Origin: Gammaproteobacteria bacterium
Lineage (GTDB): Bacteria > Pseudomonadota > Gammaproteobacteria > Pseudomonadales > Litorivicinaceae
NCBI GenBank assembly: GCA_024640985.1
Contig: JAHEDY010000009.1
Coordinates: forward strand, 1 to 64,000
DNA: 64,000 nt
Reading direction: 5' to 3'
This document shows, piece by piece, positions 38,985-47,280 of this stretch. The notes beneath the pieces are model-generated. The model was given only the letters and a program-made list of their open reading frames with translations. It made no database searches and had not been told where the DNA came from. Made by a program: the position numbers and the translations under genes. Within the stretch, counting starts at the first letter, position 1. Each line of letters starts with the position of its first letter.

Positions 38985-40928
38985 ATGGCGAGAAATTTGG
39001 TTCTGTGGTTGGTGATAGCGGCCGTTCTTTTGACGGTATTCAACAATTTCAGTGTAGAAACCCAGTCACAGCAGATCAATTACTCTCAATTTGTTGAAGA
39101 AGTAAATCGAGATCAGATTCGTCGCGTCATCATCGATGGTCAGTCGATTATCGCCACGCGTGCCAACGGCGATATTTACGAAACCGTCAGGCCGGCGATC
39201 CAAGATCCCAAGTTGATGGATGATCTCTTGCAGCACAATGTGGTGGTTGAAGGCCGAAAGCCCGAGCAACAATCGGTGTGGATGCAGTTGTTAGTCGCGG
39301 CTTTCCCCGTTCTGATTATTCTCGCGATCTTTATGTTTTTCATGCGCCAGATGCAAGGTGGTATGGGCGGCGGTCGTGGTGGCCCGATGTCATTTGGGAA
39401 ATCCAAGGCGCGGTTGATTAGTGAAGATCAGATCAAAACAACCTTTGCGGATGTCGCCGGCTGTGATGAAGCCAAAGATGATGTTGCCGAGCTTGTTGAG
39501 TTCCTTAAAGATCCTGGAAAATTTCAGCGTTTAGGTGGTCGTATTCCTCGTGGCGTCTTGATGGCGGGTCCTCCTGGAACGGGTAAGACGTTGCTGGCCA
39601 AGGCCATCGCTGGTGAAGCCAAAGTGCCATTTTTTACCATCTCGGGCTCAGATTTCGTCGAGATGTTTGTGGGTGTTGGTGCGTCACGAGTTCGAGACAT
39701 GTTTGAGCAAGCCAAAAAACAAGCGCCTTGCATCATCTTTATCGATGAAATTGATGCTGTCGGACGGCAACGTGGCGCTGGACTCGGTGGTGGCCATGAC
39801 GAGCGTGAGCAGACCTTGAACCAACTGTTGGTCGAAATGGACGGTTTCGATGTGAATGATGGTGTCATCGTGATTGCGGCAACGAACCGCCCAGACGTTT
39901 TGGATTCAGCGCTGTTGCGTCCTGGCCGTTTTGACCGTCAGGTGGTCGTTGGGTTGCCTGATATTCGCGGCCGTGAACAAATCATGAAAGTGCATATGAA
40001 GAAAGTGCCGGTTGCGCCTGAGGTTGATCCCTCGTTGATCGCACGCGGGACACCTGGATTCTCGGGTGCGGATTTGGCGAACTTGGTGAACGAGGCGTCG
40101 CTTTTTGCAGCGAGAGCGAATACACGTGTTGTGACCATGAGTCATTTTGAGCAGGCCAAAGACAAGATCATGATGGGTGCTGAACGCCGATCGATGGTTA
40201 TGAAGGAATCTGAAAAGCGCAATACCGCCTTTCATGAAGCGGGTCATGCGATCGTGGGTCGTCTCATGCCTGAGCATGATCCAGTCTATAAGGTGTCGAT
40301 TATTCCTCGCGGTCGTGCTTTGGGTGTCACGATGTTCTTGCCGACCGAAGATAAGTACAGTCATTCTAAGCGTGGGTTGATCAGTCAAATTTGTTCCCTC
40401 TATGGTGGGCGAATTGCAGAAGAATTAACCTTAGGTGCAGAGGGTGTGACGACCGGCGCTTCCAATGATATCCAGCGTGCGACCTCGATCGCGCGCAGCA
40501 TGGTGACCAAATGGGGATTGTCTGAGAAGCTCGGGCCGCAAATGTACGATGACGAGGATAATGAGCCATTCTTGGGCCGGTCGATGAGTCGTCCTGCAAA
40601 TGGTCAGTCTGATGAGACTGCTCGGTTGATTGATCAGGAAGTGAAAGAGATTCTCGACACCTGTTATGCCACAGCTAAGCAAACGCTCGAAGACAACATG
40701 GATAAGTTGCATCTGATGGCTGATGCGTTGATGGAATATGAAACCATCGATGCCAAGCAGATTGATCAGATTATGAAAGGGAAAAAGCCTGGTCCGCCCG
40801 ATGGTTGGAGTGATAACGACAAGCCTCACGGCGGCACACCAGAGGTCCATGATGATCTGCAGGAAGCACCGGCAGACGATGCTTCTGATGATCCAACGCC
40901 GAAGGATGGCACGGCGCCAACTAACTAA
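38985..40928 (+). CDS. ftsH: ATP-dependent zinc metalloprotease FtsH
   Basis: 647-residue inner-membrane AAA+ protease that degrades unstable and misassembled proteins, including sigma-32 in E. coli. TM1 lies in [16 protein letters not shown] and TM2 in [19 protein letters not shown]. The ATPase has Walker A GPPGTGKT, Walker [12 protein letters not shown] and the SRH region [19 protein letters not shown]. The zinc motif HEAGH is at 417-421. The start ATG at 38985 (MARNLVLW, with GGAG upstream) matches E. coli; the longer frame to 38919 is rejected. Confidence 0.98.
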   Translation: MARNLVLWLVIAAVLLTVFNNFSVETQSQQINYSQFVEEVNRDQIRRVIIDGQSIIATRANGDIYETVRPAIQDPKLMDDLLQHNVVVEGRKPEQQSVWMQLLVAAFPVLIILAIFMFFMRQMQGGMGGGRGGPMSFGKSKARLISEDQIKTTFADVAGCDEAKDDVAELVEFLKDPGKFQRLGGRIPRGVLMAGPPGTGKTLLAKAIAGEAKVPFFTISGSDFVEMFVGVGASRVRDMFEQAKKQAPCIIFIDEIDAVGRQRGAGLGGGHDEREQTLNQLLVEMDGFDVNDGVIVIAATNRPDVLDSALLRPGRFDRQVVVGLPDIRGREQIMKVHMKKVPVAPEVDPSLIARGTPGFSGADLANLVNEASLFAARANTRVVTMSHFEQAKDKIMMGAERRSMVMKESEKRNTAFHEAGHAIVGRLMPEHDPVYKVSIIPRGRALGVTMFLPTEDKYSHSKRGLISQICSLYGGRIAEELTLGAEGVTTGASNDIQRATSIARSMVTKWGLSEKLGPQMYDDEDNEPFLGRSMSRPANGQSDETARLIDQEVKEILDTCYATAKQTLEDNMDKLHLMADALMEYETIDAKQIDQIMKGKKPGPPDGWSDNDKPHGGTPEVHDDLQEAPADDASDDPTPKDGTAPTN

Positions 40929-40930
40929 GA

Positions 40931-41776
40931 GTGAGGCGTCAATGGTCTTGGCCAGATCTGGGGTTCGTTGGACCTCAGATCATGGCTGTCATGAATATCA
41001 CTCCTGATTCATTTTCTGACGGTGGTTCGCTCTATCACGATCAGGTGGATCTCGACCTTGTCTTTGCGCATGCTGAGCGATGTCTATCTGAAGGCGCTAC
41101 GATCTTAGATGTTGGCGGTGAAAGTACCCGTCCTGGCGCCAAGCCAGTATCGGAGGCCGAGGAGCTCGCTCGAGTCATTCCTGTCATTGAAGGATTAGCA
41201 GCACGATTTGATGCCGTGATTTCCGTTGATACCTCCACACCTCAGGTCATGATTGAAGCAGCGCGCGCTGGCGCCAGGCTCATGAATGACGTTCGCGCCT
41301 TGCAACGAGAAGGTGCTTTAGCAGCAGCACTTGAGACGGGGCTCCCGGTGTGTTTGATGCACATGCAAGGGACTCCTCAAACGATGCAGCATCGGCCTGA
41401 CTATGATGATCCTGTCATGGAAGTGTTCCAGTGGCTCATGCATCGGATTGATGTGTGTCTGGATGCAGGATTCTCGGCTGACCAGTTGCTTATTGATCCG
41501 GGATTTGGGTTCGGAAAGACGTTAGAGCACAATATTGCTTTATTTCAGCACTTGGATCGATTCGTTCAAACGGGATACCCTGTGTTAGTGGGTGTCTCTC
41601 GTAAAAGTATGATTGGTGAAATCACCGGTCGTCCTGTTGAGCAGCGGGCGACCGCCAGTGCGGTGGCGGCAGCGATTGCCGCATCACACGGGGCGGCGAT
41701 TCTTCGAGTGCACGATGTGTCTGAGACTCGCGATGCGATGGCCGTGATGCAAGCATTAACGCAGGGAATGCAATAA
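40931..41776 (+). CDS. folP: Dihydropteroate synthase
   Basis: 281-residue folate enzyme that joins p-aminobenzoate to the pterin pyrophosphate (sulfonamide target). Signatures: IMAVMNITPDSFSDGG, ILDVGGESTRPGA, ISVDTSTPQVM, LMNDV, CLMHMQGTPQTMQ, IDPGFGFGKTLEHN and LVGVSRKSMIG. The start is GTG at 40931, two bases after the ftsH stop. The stop is followed at once by the glmM ATG. Confidence 0.97.
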   Translation: MRRQWSWPDLGFVGPQIMAVMNITPDSFSDGGSLYHDQVDLDLVFAHAERCLSEGATILDVGGESTRPGAKPVSEAEELARVIPVIEGLAARFDAVISVDTSTPQVMIEAARAGARLMNDVRALQREGALAAALETGLPVCLMHMQGTPQTMQHRPDYDDPVMEVFQWLMHRIDVCLDAGFSADQLLIDPGFGFGKTLEHNIALFQHLDRFVQTGYPVLVGVSRKSMIGEITGRPVEQRATASAVAAAIAASHGAAILRVHDVSETRDAMAVMQALTQGMQ

Positions 41777-43123
41777 ATGAATCGAAAATATTTCGGAACA
41801 GATGGTGTCAGAGGCCGTGTCGGTGAAGGTTGTATCACTGCAGAATTTGTTCTGAAACTGGGCTGGGCATTCGGGCAGACGGTTAGGCAGAATTATCCGG
41901 GTCGACCCAAAGTGGTGATTGGAAAAGACACTCGGCTATCTGGGTATATGTTTGAGACGGCGCTGGAGGCTGGATTGATCGCCGCAGGTGTTGATCCGGT
42001 GATGCTGGGTCCGATGCCAACGCCCGCAATTGCCTATCTCACGCGAACGTTTTCAGCGGCCGGCGGCATTGTGATTAGCGCAAGCCACAACGGCTATGAA
42101 GATAACGGGATTAAGTTTTTTGATGGACAGGGGACTAAGTTGCCTGACCAGGTTGAGTCTGAGATTGAGCGGTTGCTTGATGAGCCCCTAACGACAGTGA
42201 ACGGTCCGTTATTGGGTCGTGCATCCCGAGCCAATGATGCTGCCGGCCGGTACATTGAATTTTGCAAGCATACATTAAGGCTCGGGACCGATTTGTCTGG
42301 TTTAAAGGTCGTTGTGGATTGCGCGCATGGAGCGGCCTATCAAGTGGCTCCGAAAGTGTTTCGGGAATTGGGTGCTGAGGTTGAAGCGATTGGTGTGACC
42401 CCAGATGGTTTGAACATTAATAATGGCTTTGGGTCCACAGCACCGGGTGCATTAATTGAGGCGGTCGTGTCAAGTCAGGCTCACTTAGGCGTGGCATTGG
42501 ATGGTGATGCTGATCGCGTGGTGTTGGTTGATGAGACAGGAGCTTTAGTTGATGGTGATGAAATCCTCTACATTATCGCCGCGGCAAGGTATCAACGAGG
42601 CCGAATGGATGGTGGTGTCGTCGGAACACTCATGACCAACCTGGGTCTTGAGAAAGCTCTGGCCTCGATGAATATTCCATTCGAGCGAACCAAGGTGGGT
42701 GATCGATATGTGATTGAGGCCATGGATGAACGCCAGTGGACCCTCGGGGGTGAAACCTCGGGGCACATTATTTGTTCGGATCTTACTTCGACAGGCGATG
42801 GTTTGGTTGCAGCATTACAAGTCGTCAACGCGTTGCGTCAGTCTGGGCAAACATTGAGTCAGGCGCGTCAAGGGATGAGTAAATATCCCCAAATTCTGAT
42901 CAATGTCCCCTTGCATTCACCTGAGCATTTGGAGCATTCAGCGGTCACACAGGCTGTTCAATCGGTTGAGGATCAGCTCGGCGATTCTGGCCGTGTCGTC
43001 TTGCGTCCGAGTGGTACAGAGCCTGTGGTGCGAGTGATGGTCGAGGGTGTGGATGCCGATGAAGTGCAAGCTTGTGCTGAGGAGATTGCGTCATCGGTGG
43101 AAAAAGTTGCTTCAATCGGCTAA
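41777..43123 (+). CDS. glmM: Phosphoglucosamine mutase
   Basis: 448-residue enzyme interconverting glucosamine 6- and 1-phosphate for UDP-GlcNAc (peptidoglycan and LPS). It starts [15 protein letters not shown]. The phosphoserine is S103 in [17 protein letters not shown], the metal loop is DGDADRV and the sugar loop GGETSGHI; the C-terminal phosphate loop is [14 protein letters not shown]. The ATG directly abuts the folP stop. Confidence 0.98.
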   Translation: MNRKYFGTDGVRGRVGEGCITAEFVLKLGWAFGQTVRQNYPGRPKVVIGKDTRLSGYMFETALEAGLIAAGVDPVMLGPMPTPAIAYLTRTFSAAGGIVISASHNGYEDNGIKFFDGQGTKLPDQVESEIERLLDEPLTTVNGPLLGRASRANDAAGRYIEFCKHTLRLGTDLSGLKVVVDCAHGAAYQVAPKVFRELGAEVEAIGVTPDGLNINNGFGSTAPGALIEAVVSSQAHLGVALDGDADRVVLVDETGALVDGDEILYIIAAARYQRGRMDGGVVGTLMTNLGLEKALASMNIPFERTKVGDRYVIEAMDERQWTLGGETSGHIICSDLTSTGDGLVAALQVVNALRQSGQTLSQARQGMSKYPQILINVPLHSPEHLEHSAVTQAVQSVEDQLGDSGRVVLRPSGTEPVVRVMVEGVDADEVQACAEEIASSVEKVASIG

Positions 43124-43153
43124 CTTACGCGCCCCCGGAGGAAAGTCGCATCG

Positions 43154-43873
43154 ATGATTATTGGAAACTGGAAGATGAATACCGCGCGCGCGGATGCCCT
43201 CGCATTGGCTGAAGCGGTTGCCAACATGAGGCATCAGGACTCGACGAGAGTGGGTATTTGTCCTCCCGCGCTGTGGATCGATCCGATCTCACAGGTTCTC
43301 GAGGGTTCGTCGATTTTGCTGGGTGCGCAAGACTGTATTGGTGATCAGTTTGGAGCGCAGACCGGTTGTATTAATGCGGCGATGGCGGCTGATGCTGGCT
43401 GTTCGATGGCCATTTTAGGTCACTCTGAACGTCGGGCTCGGTTTGGGGAGACCACGGAAAGTCTGCTGCCGGCTGTTGCTGCCGTACTGGAGACAGGAAT
43501 GTTTCCGGTGTTTTGCGTGGGTGAAACGCAAATCGAGCGAGAATCAGGTCGTGCGCTGGATGTGGTGGCCGAGCAGATTAGGCCCCTATTGTCGGTCGGT
43601 CTGGACATCAGCGGAATGGTCATTGCTTACGAGCCTGTGTGGGCGATTGGAACGGGGCTTTCGGCCACGCGTCTTGATATCGAAGAAATGCATGCAACGG
43701 TGCGTGATGTGTTGGGCCGTGCTGATGCGTTGGTTTTGTACGGGGGAAGTGTGTCCCCTGAATCGGCTGAAGATGTGTTTTCAGCTGAGGGTGTTTCGGG
43801 TGCGCTCGTCGGTGGCGCATCATTGAATGCAGATAAATTTGCAGCGATTGTTGCTGCCTGGGAACGGAAATAA
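43154..43873 (+). CDS. tpiA: Triosephosphate isomerase
   Basis: 239-residue glycolytic enzyme. Catalytic residues visible: N5 and K7 in IGNWKMN, H90 in ILGHSERR and E160 in AYEPVWAIGTG. The phosphate loop is LYGGSVSPES and GALVGGASL. A GGAGG lies 12 bases upstream of the ATG, slightly far. The stop overlaps the secG ATG by one base. Confidence 0.98.
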   Translation: MIIGNWKMNTARADALALAEAVANMRHQDSTRVGICPPALWIDPISQVLEGSSILLGAQDCIGDQFGAQTGCINAAMAADAGCSMAILGHSERRARFGETTESLLPAVAAVLETGMFPVFCVGETQIERESGRALDVVAEQIRPLLSVGLDISGMVIAYEPVWAIGTGLSATRLDIEEMHATVRDVLGRADALVLYGGSVSPESAEDVFSAEGVSGALVGGASLNADKFAAIVAAWERK

Positions 43874-44199
43874 TGGAAACAATTTTATTAGTTGTGCATG
43901 TATTGCTTGGAGCCTCGGTCATTGGGCTTGTGCTGATCCAACAGGGTAAAGGAGCTGACGCTGGTGCTTCTTTTGGTGGCGGCGCATCGCAAACTGTATT
44001 TGGTTCTGCGGGAGCTGGTGGCTTTTTGGTGAAATTGACGGCTGGATTGGCGGCATTGTTCTTTGCGACGAGCTTAGCCTTAGCTGTTGTGGCAAAACAA
44101 AAAGCAGTGGCTGTTGGCACCTTTGGTTTGCCTGAATTGCCGGCTCAAGGGTCTGAAGCGGCTCCTCAAGCACCAGTTGCGCCGAAGACCGTCGACTGA
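43873..44199 (+). CDS. secG: Preprotein translocase subunit SecG
   Basis: 108-residue subunit of the SecYEG channel. Two membrane helices (about residues 3-22 and 52-73) flank the conserved LIQQGKGADAGASFGGGASQTVFGSAGAGGFLVKLT loop. The C-terminal tail is Ala/Pro-rich, as in the family. It overlaps tpiA by one base and is followed by a hairpin and tRNA-Leu, the usual gammaproteobacterial order. Confidence 0.96.
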   Translation: METILLVVHVLLGASVIGLVLIQQGKGADAGASFGGGASQTVFGSAGAGGFLVKLTAGLAALFFATSLALAVVAKQKAVAVGTFGLPELPAQGSEAAPQAPVAPKTVD

Positions 44200-44215
44200 T
44201 TTCTTGATTTTTCAA

Positions 44216-44236
44216 GCGCAGATCATTAATCTGCGC
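44216..44236 (+). terminator. Hairpin between secG and tRNA-Leu
   Basis: GCGCAGAT-CATTA-ATCTGCGC is a perfect 8-bp stem starting 17 bases after secG and ending seven bases before the tRNA. There is no T run, so it may be a processing or weak termination signal rather than a full terminator. Confidence 0.4.
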
Positions 44237-44243
44237 GTCCCTT

Positions 44244-44329
44244 GCCGAAGTGGTGGAATTGGTAGACACGCTATCTTGAGGGGGTAGTGAGCGCAGCTCG
44301 TGCCGGTTCAAGTCCGGCCTTCGGCACCA
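44244..44329 (+). tRNA. tRNA-Leu (anticodon GAG)
   Basis: 86-nt class II tRNA with acceptor arm GCCGAAG/CTTCGGC, D arm GGAATTGGTAGACAC, anticodon loop TTGAGGG (GAG, reading CUC/CUU), a long variable arm and T loop GGTTCAAGTCC; CCA is encoded. It lies between secG and the rimP operon, as in many gammaproteobacteria. Confidence 0.97.
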
Positions 44330-44418
44330 TTCTTGATTGATCCTGTTTCAATGGATCGATGTGACGTTCTGTCACACGCGTCATGCTATGTTCTCCTGAC
44401 AAATGAAAGGGAGGTGAT

Positions 44419-44790
44419 ATGGCAAAGCCCGGTTATCAAGGTTTGACGCGAATTATCAAAGCAGCGGGATATTCCGCCAAAGGGTTTCGTGCAGCCTGGA
44501 AATATGAATCGGCATTTCGTCAAGAGGTCGTTTTAACCGCAACGCTGATCCCGTTGGCTTTTTTGCTTGGCCGGAATCCGGTTGAAGTGGGTTTGCTCAT
44601 CGCGTCTTTGTTACTTGTGGTCATTGTGGAGTTGCTGAATTCTGGGATTGAGGCGGTGGTTGACCGGATTGGTGATGAGCCTCATCAGCTGTCCGGTCGC
44701 GCGAAAGATTTAGGATCAGCGGCGGTCTTTGTGGCCTTGATACTGACACTGGTGTTGTGGGTTTCGGTTGCCATGGATCGATTTGGATAA
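44419..44790 (+). CDS. dgkA: Diacylglycerol kinase
   Basis: 123-residue inner-membrane enzyme that phosphorylates diacylglycerol from lipid turnover. It reads GLTRIIKAAGYSAKGFRAAWKYESAFRQEV, then the signature VELLNSGIEAVVDRIGDEPHQLSGRAKDLGSAAVF, with three membrane helices. The start ATG follows GGGAGG. It is inserted between tRNA-Leu and the rimP operon and appears to stand alone. Confidence 0.96.
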   Translation: MAKPGYQGLTRIIKAAGYSAKGFRAAWKYESAFRQEVVLTATLIPLAFLLGRNPVEVGLLIASLLLVVIVELLNSGIEAVVDRIGDEPHQLSGRAKDLGSAAVFVALILTLVLWVSVAMDRFG

Positions 44791-44901
44791 GTCATTGGAT
44801 GTGTTGCGGTTGCGAAACACTCTTAGACTAAACCGGTTTGAAAAACGACTGTCCCCTCCTTATTGTCATATTGCGTGATTTTGATTATAGGAGGATACAA
44901 C

Positions 44902-45126
44902 GTGCTCACCATTAAGCGTCTTGGTCGTCGGAGTTTTGAAGTATTTCGCTTGGGTGTTCCTGTGGGTATCGTTCGCTTTCTGAAGGAGGCCAAAGTCTGG
45001 TCATTTCGGCCATATCCAACCCCTGATGCCTCCAGCGGCTTGATTGAGAAGTCGGATAAGGTGCTTCGTAATTTGCTCTGCCCAGCCGGTGAGCGTTGTA
45101 CCGTCGATCGAACAGTCCAAGTCTAG
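44902..45126 (+). CDS. Small hypothetical protein
   Basis: 74-codon frame starting at GTG with an excellent site (AGGAGG, seven-base spacer). The product starts MLTIKRLGRRSFEVFRLGVPVGIVRF and continues with WSFRPYPTPDASSGLIEKSDKVLRNLLC. It is basic, soluble-looking and without a family I recognise. It lies alone between dgkA and the rimP promoter. Coding is inferred from the ribosome site and amino-acid make-up only. Confidence 0.5.
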   Translation: MLTIKRLGRRSFEVFRLGVPVGIVRFLKEAKVWSFRPYPTPDASSGLIEKSDKVLRNLLCPAGERCTVDRTVQV

Positions 45127-45128
45127 GA

Positions 45129-45157
45129 TTGATTTAGCTAGGCCTCTCCGTCATACT
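45129..45157 (+). promoter_or_regulatory. Putative promoter of the rimP-nusA-infB operon
   Basis: TTGATT (45129-45134) and CATACT (45152-45157) are spaced 17 bases, a fair sigma-70 match. Transcription would start near 45164 and give a leader of about 110 nt holding the attenuator-like hairpin. Confidence 0.5.
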
Positions 45158-45235
45158 ATTGCCACTTTTGACGAGGGGGCCTTGGTTGAAGTTGCGTTTC
45201 GCCAGGTGCAGTGAAAAGAGAATACGCAGGCCGTG

Positions 45236-45257
45236 AACCCCATTTTTGGGGTTTTTT
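45236..45257 (+). terminator. Attenuator-like terminator before rimP
   Basis: AACCCC-ATTTTT-GGGGTT followed by more T forms an intrinsic terminator only 19 bases before the rimP ATG. Its place inside the operon leader resembles the terminator-bearing rimP leader described in gammaproteobacteria, so it may set read-through into nusA-infB. Confidence 0.75.
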
Positions 45258-45275
45258 CGTTTTTGGCGGTTAGGA

Positions 45276-45767
45276 ATGACACCGAAGCAGCAACAATTAA
45301 CAGAGCTTCTAGAGCCAAGTGTGATTTCACTTGGGCTAGTCCTGTGGGCGATCGAAATTGTTGGGCGCGCGAATCGATCAACGTTACGGTTGGTGATCGA
45401 TCATCCTGTTCGTCAAGTGACGGTTGAGGATTGTGAGGCGGTGAGTCGTCAGGTGTCACGTATTCTGGATGTCGAAGATCCATTGCCTGAGCGGTATACG
45501 CTCGAAGTGTCTTCGCCAGGTATTGAGCGTGCTTTGCACAAGCTCGAGCATTTTGAGCAATTTGTTGGCTATCAGGCCAGGGTCAAACTCAAAGTCCCTT
45601 TTGAAGGAAGAAAGAACTACTCAGGCGTCATCGCAGGAGTTGAGAATCAAGCGGTGCTATTGCAGCAGGGTGAGACAGAGTATGAGTTCCCCGCAGAGCA
45701 CATTGAACGAGGTCAATTGGTTGTGACAGACGTCACACAGGTAGGCGGAAGCAAAGATGGGAAGTAA
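45276..45767 (+). CDS. rimP: Ribosome maturation factor RimP
   Basis: 163-residue 30S assembly factor. It reads LTELLEPSVISLGLVLWAIEIV, TLRLVIDHP, VTVEDCEAVSRQVSRILDVEDPLPERYTLEVSSPGIERAL and the SH3-like C-terminal part with FEGRKNYSGVIAGVENQAVLL. The ATG at 45276 has AGGA almost touching it, so initiation may be weak or use coupling to leader structure. The end overlaps nusA by 11 bp. Confidence 0.95.
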   Translation: MTPKQQQLTELLEPSVISLGLVLWAIEIVGRANRSTLRLVIDHPVRQVTVEDCEAVSRQVSRILDVEDPLPERYTLEVSSPGIERALHKLEHFEQFVGYQARVKLKVPFEGRKNYSGVIAGVENQAVLLQQGETEYEFPAEHIERGQLVVTDVTQVGGSKDGK

Positions 45768-47277
45768 GGAAATCCTTCAGGTAGTTGAGCTCTTTTCCAA
45801 TGAAAAGGGTATCCCGAAGAGTATTGTTTTTGAAGCAATCGAGCAGGCATTGGCTACAGCGACGCGTAAGCGTTTTGAAGAAGAAGAGGCGGATATCCGC
45901 GTCGCGATTGACCGTTCGACTGGGGAATACGATACGTTCCGTCGTTGGGTCGTCGTCCCAGACGATCATCTGGCCATCTTAGGGTCTGAGTTGACCACAG
46001 AAGAAGCTGCGGAAATTGATCCGAGCTTAAATATTGGTGACGAATACGAAATTGAAGTCGAATCGTCCGAATTTGGACGGATTGAGGCACAAACCGCAAA
46101 ACAAGTGATCGTTCAGAAAGTTCGTGAAGCTGAGCGCGAAAAAGTTGTAGCTGATTATGAGAGCCGTCTGTTGAGTCTCATCAACGGGTCGGTGAAAAAG
46201 GTCACCCGTGATTCGGTGATCGTTGATTTGGGTGGTGCGGCTGAAGCCTTGTTACCTCGGGAGAATCTGATTGGTCGCGAAATTTTTCGAGTGAATGATC
46301 GGGTGCGCGCGATTCTTCAGGAAATTCGGACAGAGGGTCGAGGGCCGCAGTTGATTCTTTCCCGGAATTCGCCTGAATTTTTGATTGAGTTATTTAAGAT
46401 CGAAGTGCCTGAGATTGCCGAAGAGACCATCGAGATTCGTGGTGCAGCTCGTGATCCGGGTATGCGCGCAAAGATTGCTGTGAAGACCAATGATGGACGC
46501 ATTGATCCAGTAGGTGCTTGTGTGGGAATGCGTGGTGCACGGGTTCAAGCGGTCTCGAATGAATTAAACGGTGAGCGTGTTGATATCGTATTGTGGGATG
46601 ATAATCCCGCGCAACTGGTGATCAACGCCATGGCACCCGCTGAGGTGTCATCGATTGTGATGGACGAGGACAATCGTTCCATGGATGTTGCGGTGACTGG
46701 CGACAATCTGGCCCAGGCCATTGGTCGCGGTGGTCAGAACGTACGCCTCGCCTCAGAGCTCACCGGGTGGAAGCTCAATGTGATGAGTGAAGAGCAAGCC
46801 GTTGAACGTCAAGAAGCTGAATCTGAGAAGTTGGTGAACATGTTTATGGTTCGCCTGGACGCAGATACCGAGCTTGCACAAATTCTGGTCGATGAGGGCT
46901 TTACCTCGATTGATGAGGTGGCCTATGTCCCTGTGGAAGAGATGTTGTCGATTGATGGTTTTGATGAAGACCTCGTCGAGACCTTGCGTGCTCGCGCGCG
47001 TGATGTGTTGTTGACAGCTGCTCTGACCGGTGACGAGTCCCGTGAGCCGACTGATGATCTGTTGACGATGGAAGGAATGACTCCTGGGCTGGCCTATCAG
47101 CTTGCTGATCGCGGCGTTTGCACGATGGACGATTTGGCTGAATTGGCAGTGGATGAATTAACAGAGATTGAAGGGGTGGATGAAGCAGCTGCGGCAGCCC
47201 TGATCATGAAAGCGCGTGAACCTTGGTTCGCAGATGACGCTGATGAGTCAGCTGAAGAAAGTAGGGAACAGGAGTAA
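45757..47277 (+). CDS. nusA: Transcription termination/antitermination factor NusA
   Basis: 506-residue RNA polymerase-binding factor. It has an N-terminal polymerase domain (KEILQVVELFSNEKGIPKSIVFEAIEQALATATRKRF), an S1 domain (about 135-200), two KH domains (IGACVGMRGARVQAV-like and AIGRGGQNVRLASELTGWKLNV) and two acidic C-terminal repeats (about 365-490) as in E. coli NusA. It lies in the usual operon between rimP and infB. Confidence 0.97.
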   Translation: MGSKEILQVVELFSNEKGIPKSIVFEAIEQALATATRKRFEEEEADIRVAIDRSTGEYDTFRRWVVVPDDHLAILGSELTTEEAAEIDPSLNIGDEYEIEVESSEFGRIEAQTAKQVIVQKVREAEREKVVADYESRLLSLINGSVKKVTRDSVIVDLGGAAEALLPRENLIGREIFRVNDRVRAILQEIRTEGRGPQLILSRNSPEFLIELFKIEVPEIAEETIEIRGAARDPGMRAKIAVKTNDGRIDPVGACVGMRGARVQAVSNELNGERVDIVLWDDNPAQLVINAMAPAEVSSIVMDEDNRSMDVAVTGDNLAQAIGRGGQNVRLASELTGWKLNVMSEEQAVERQEAESEKLVNMFMVRLDADTELAQILVDEGFTSIDEVAYVPVEEMLSIDGFDEDLVETLRARARDVLLTAALTGDESREPTDDLLTMEGMTPGLAYQLADRGVCTMDDLAELAVDELTEIEGVDEAAAAALIMKAREPWFADDADESAEESREQE

Positions 47278-47280
47278 GTT

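Noticed and set aside
44863..44891. TTGTCA-N17-TATAGG as a promoter for the 74-codon gene
   Set aside because: Transcription would begin after the AGGAGG ribosome site, so it cannot serve that gene as called.
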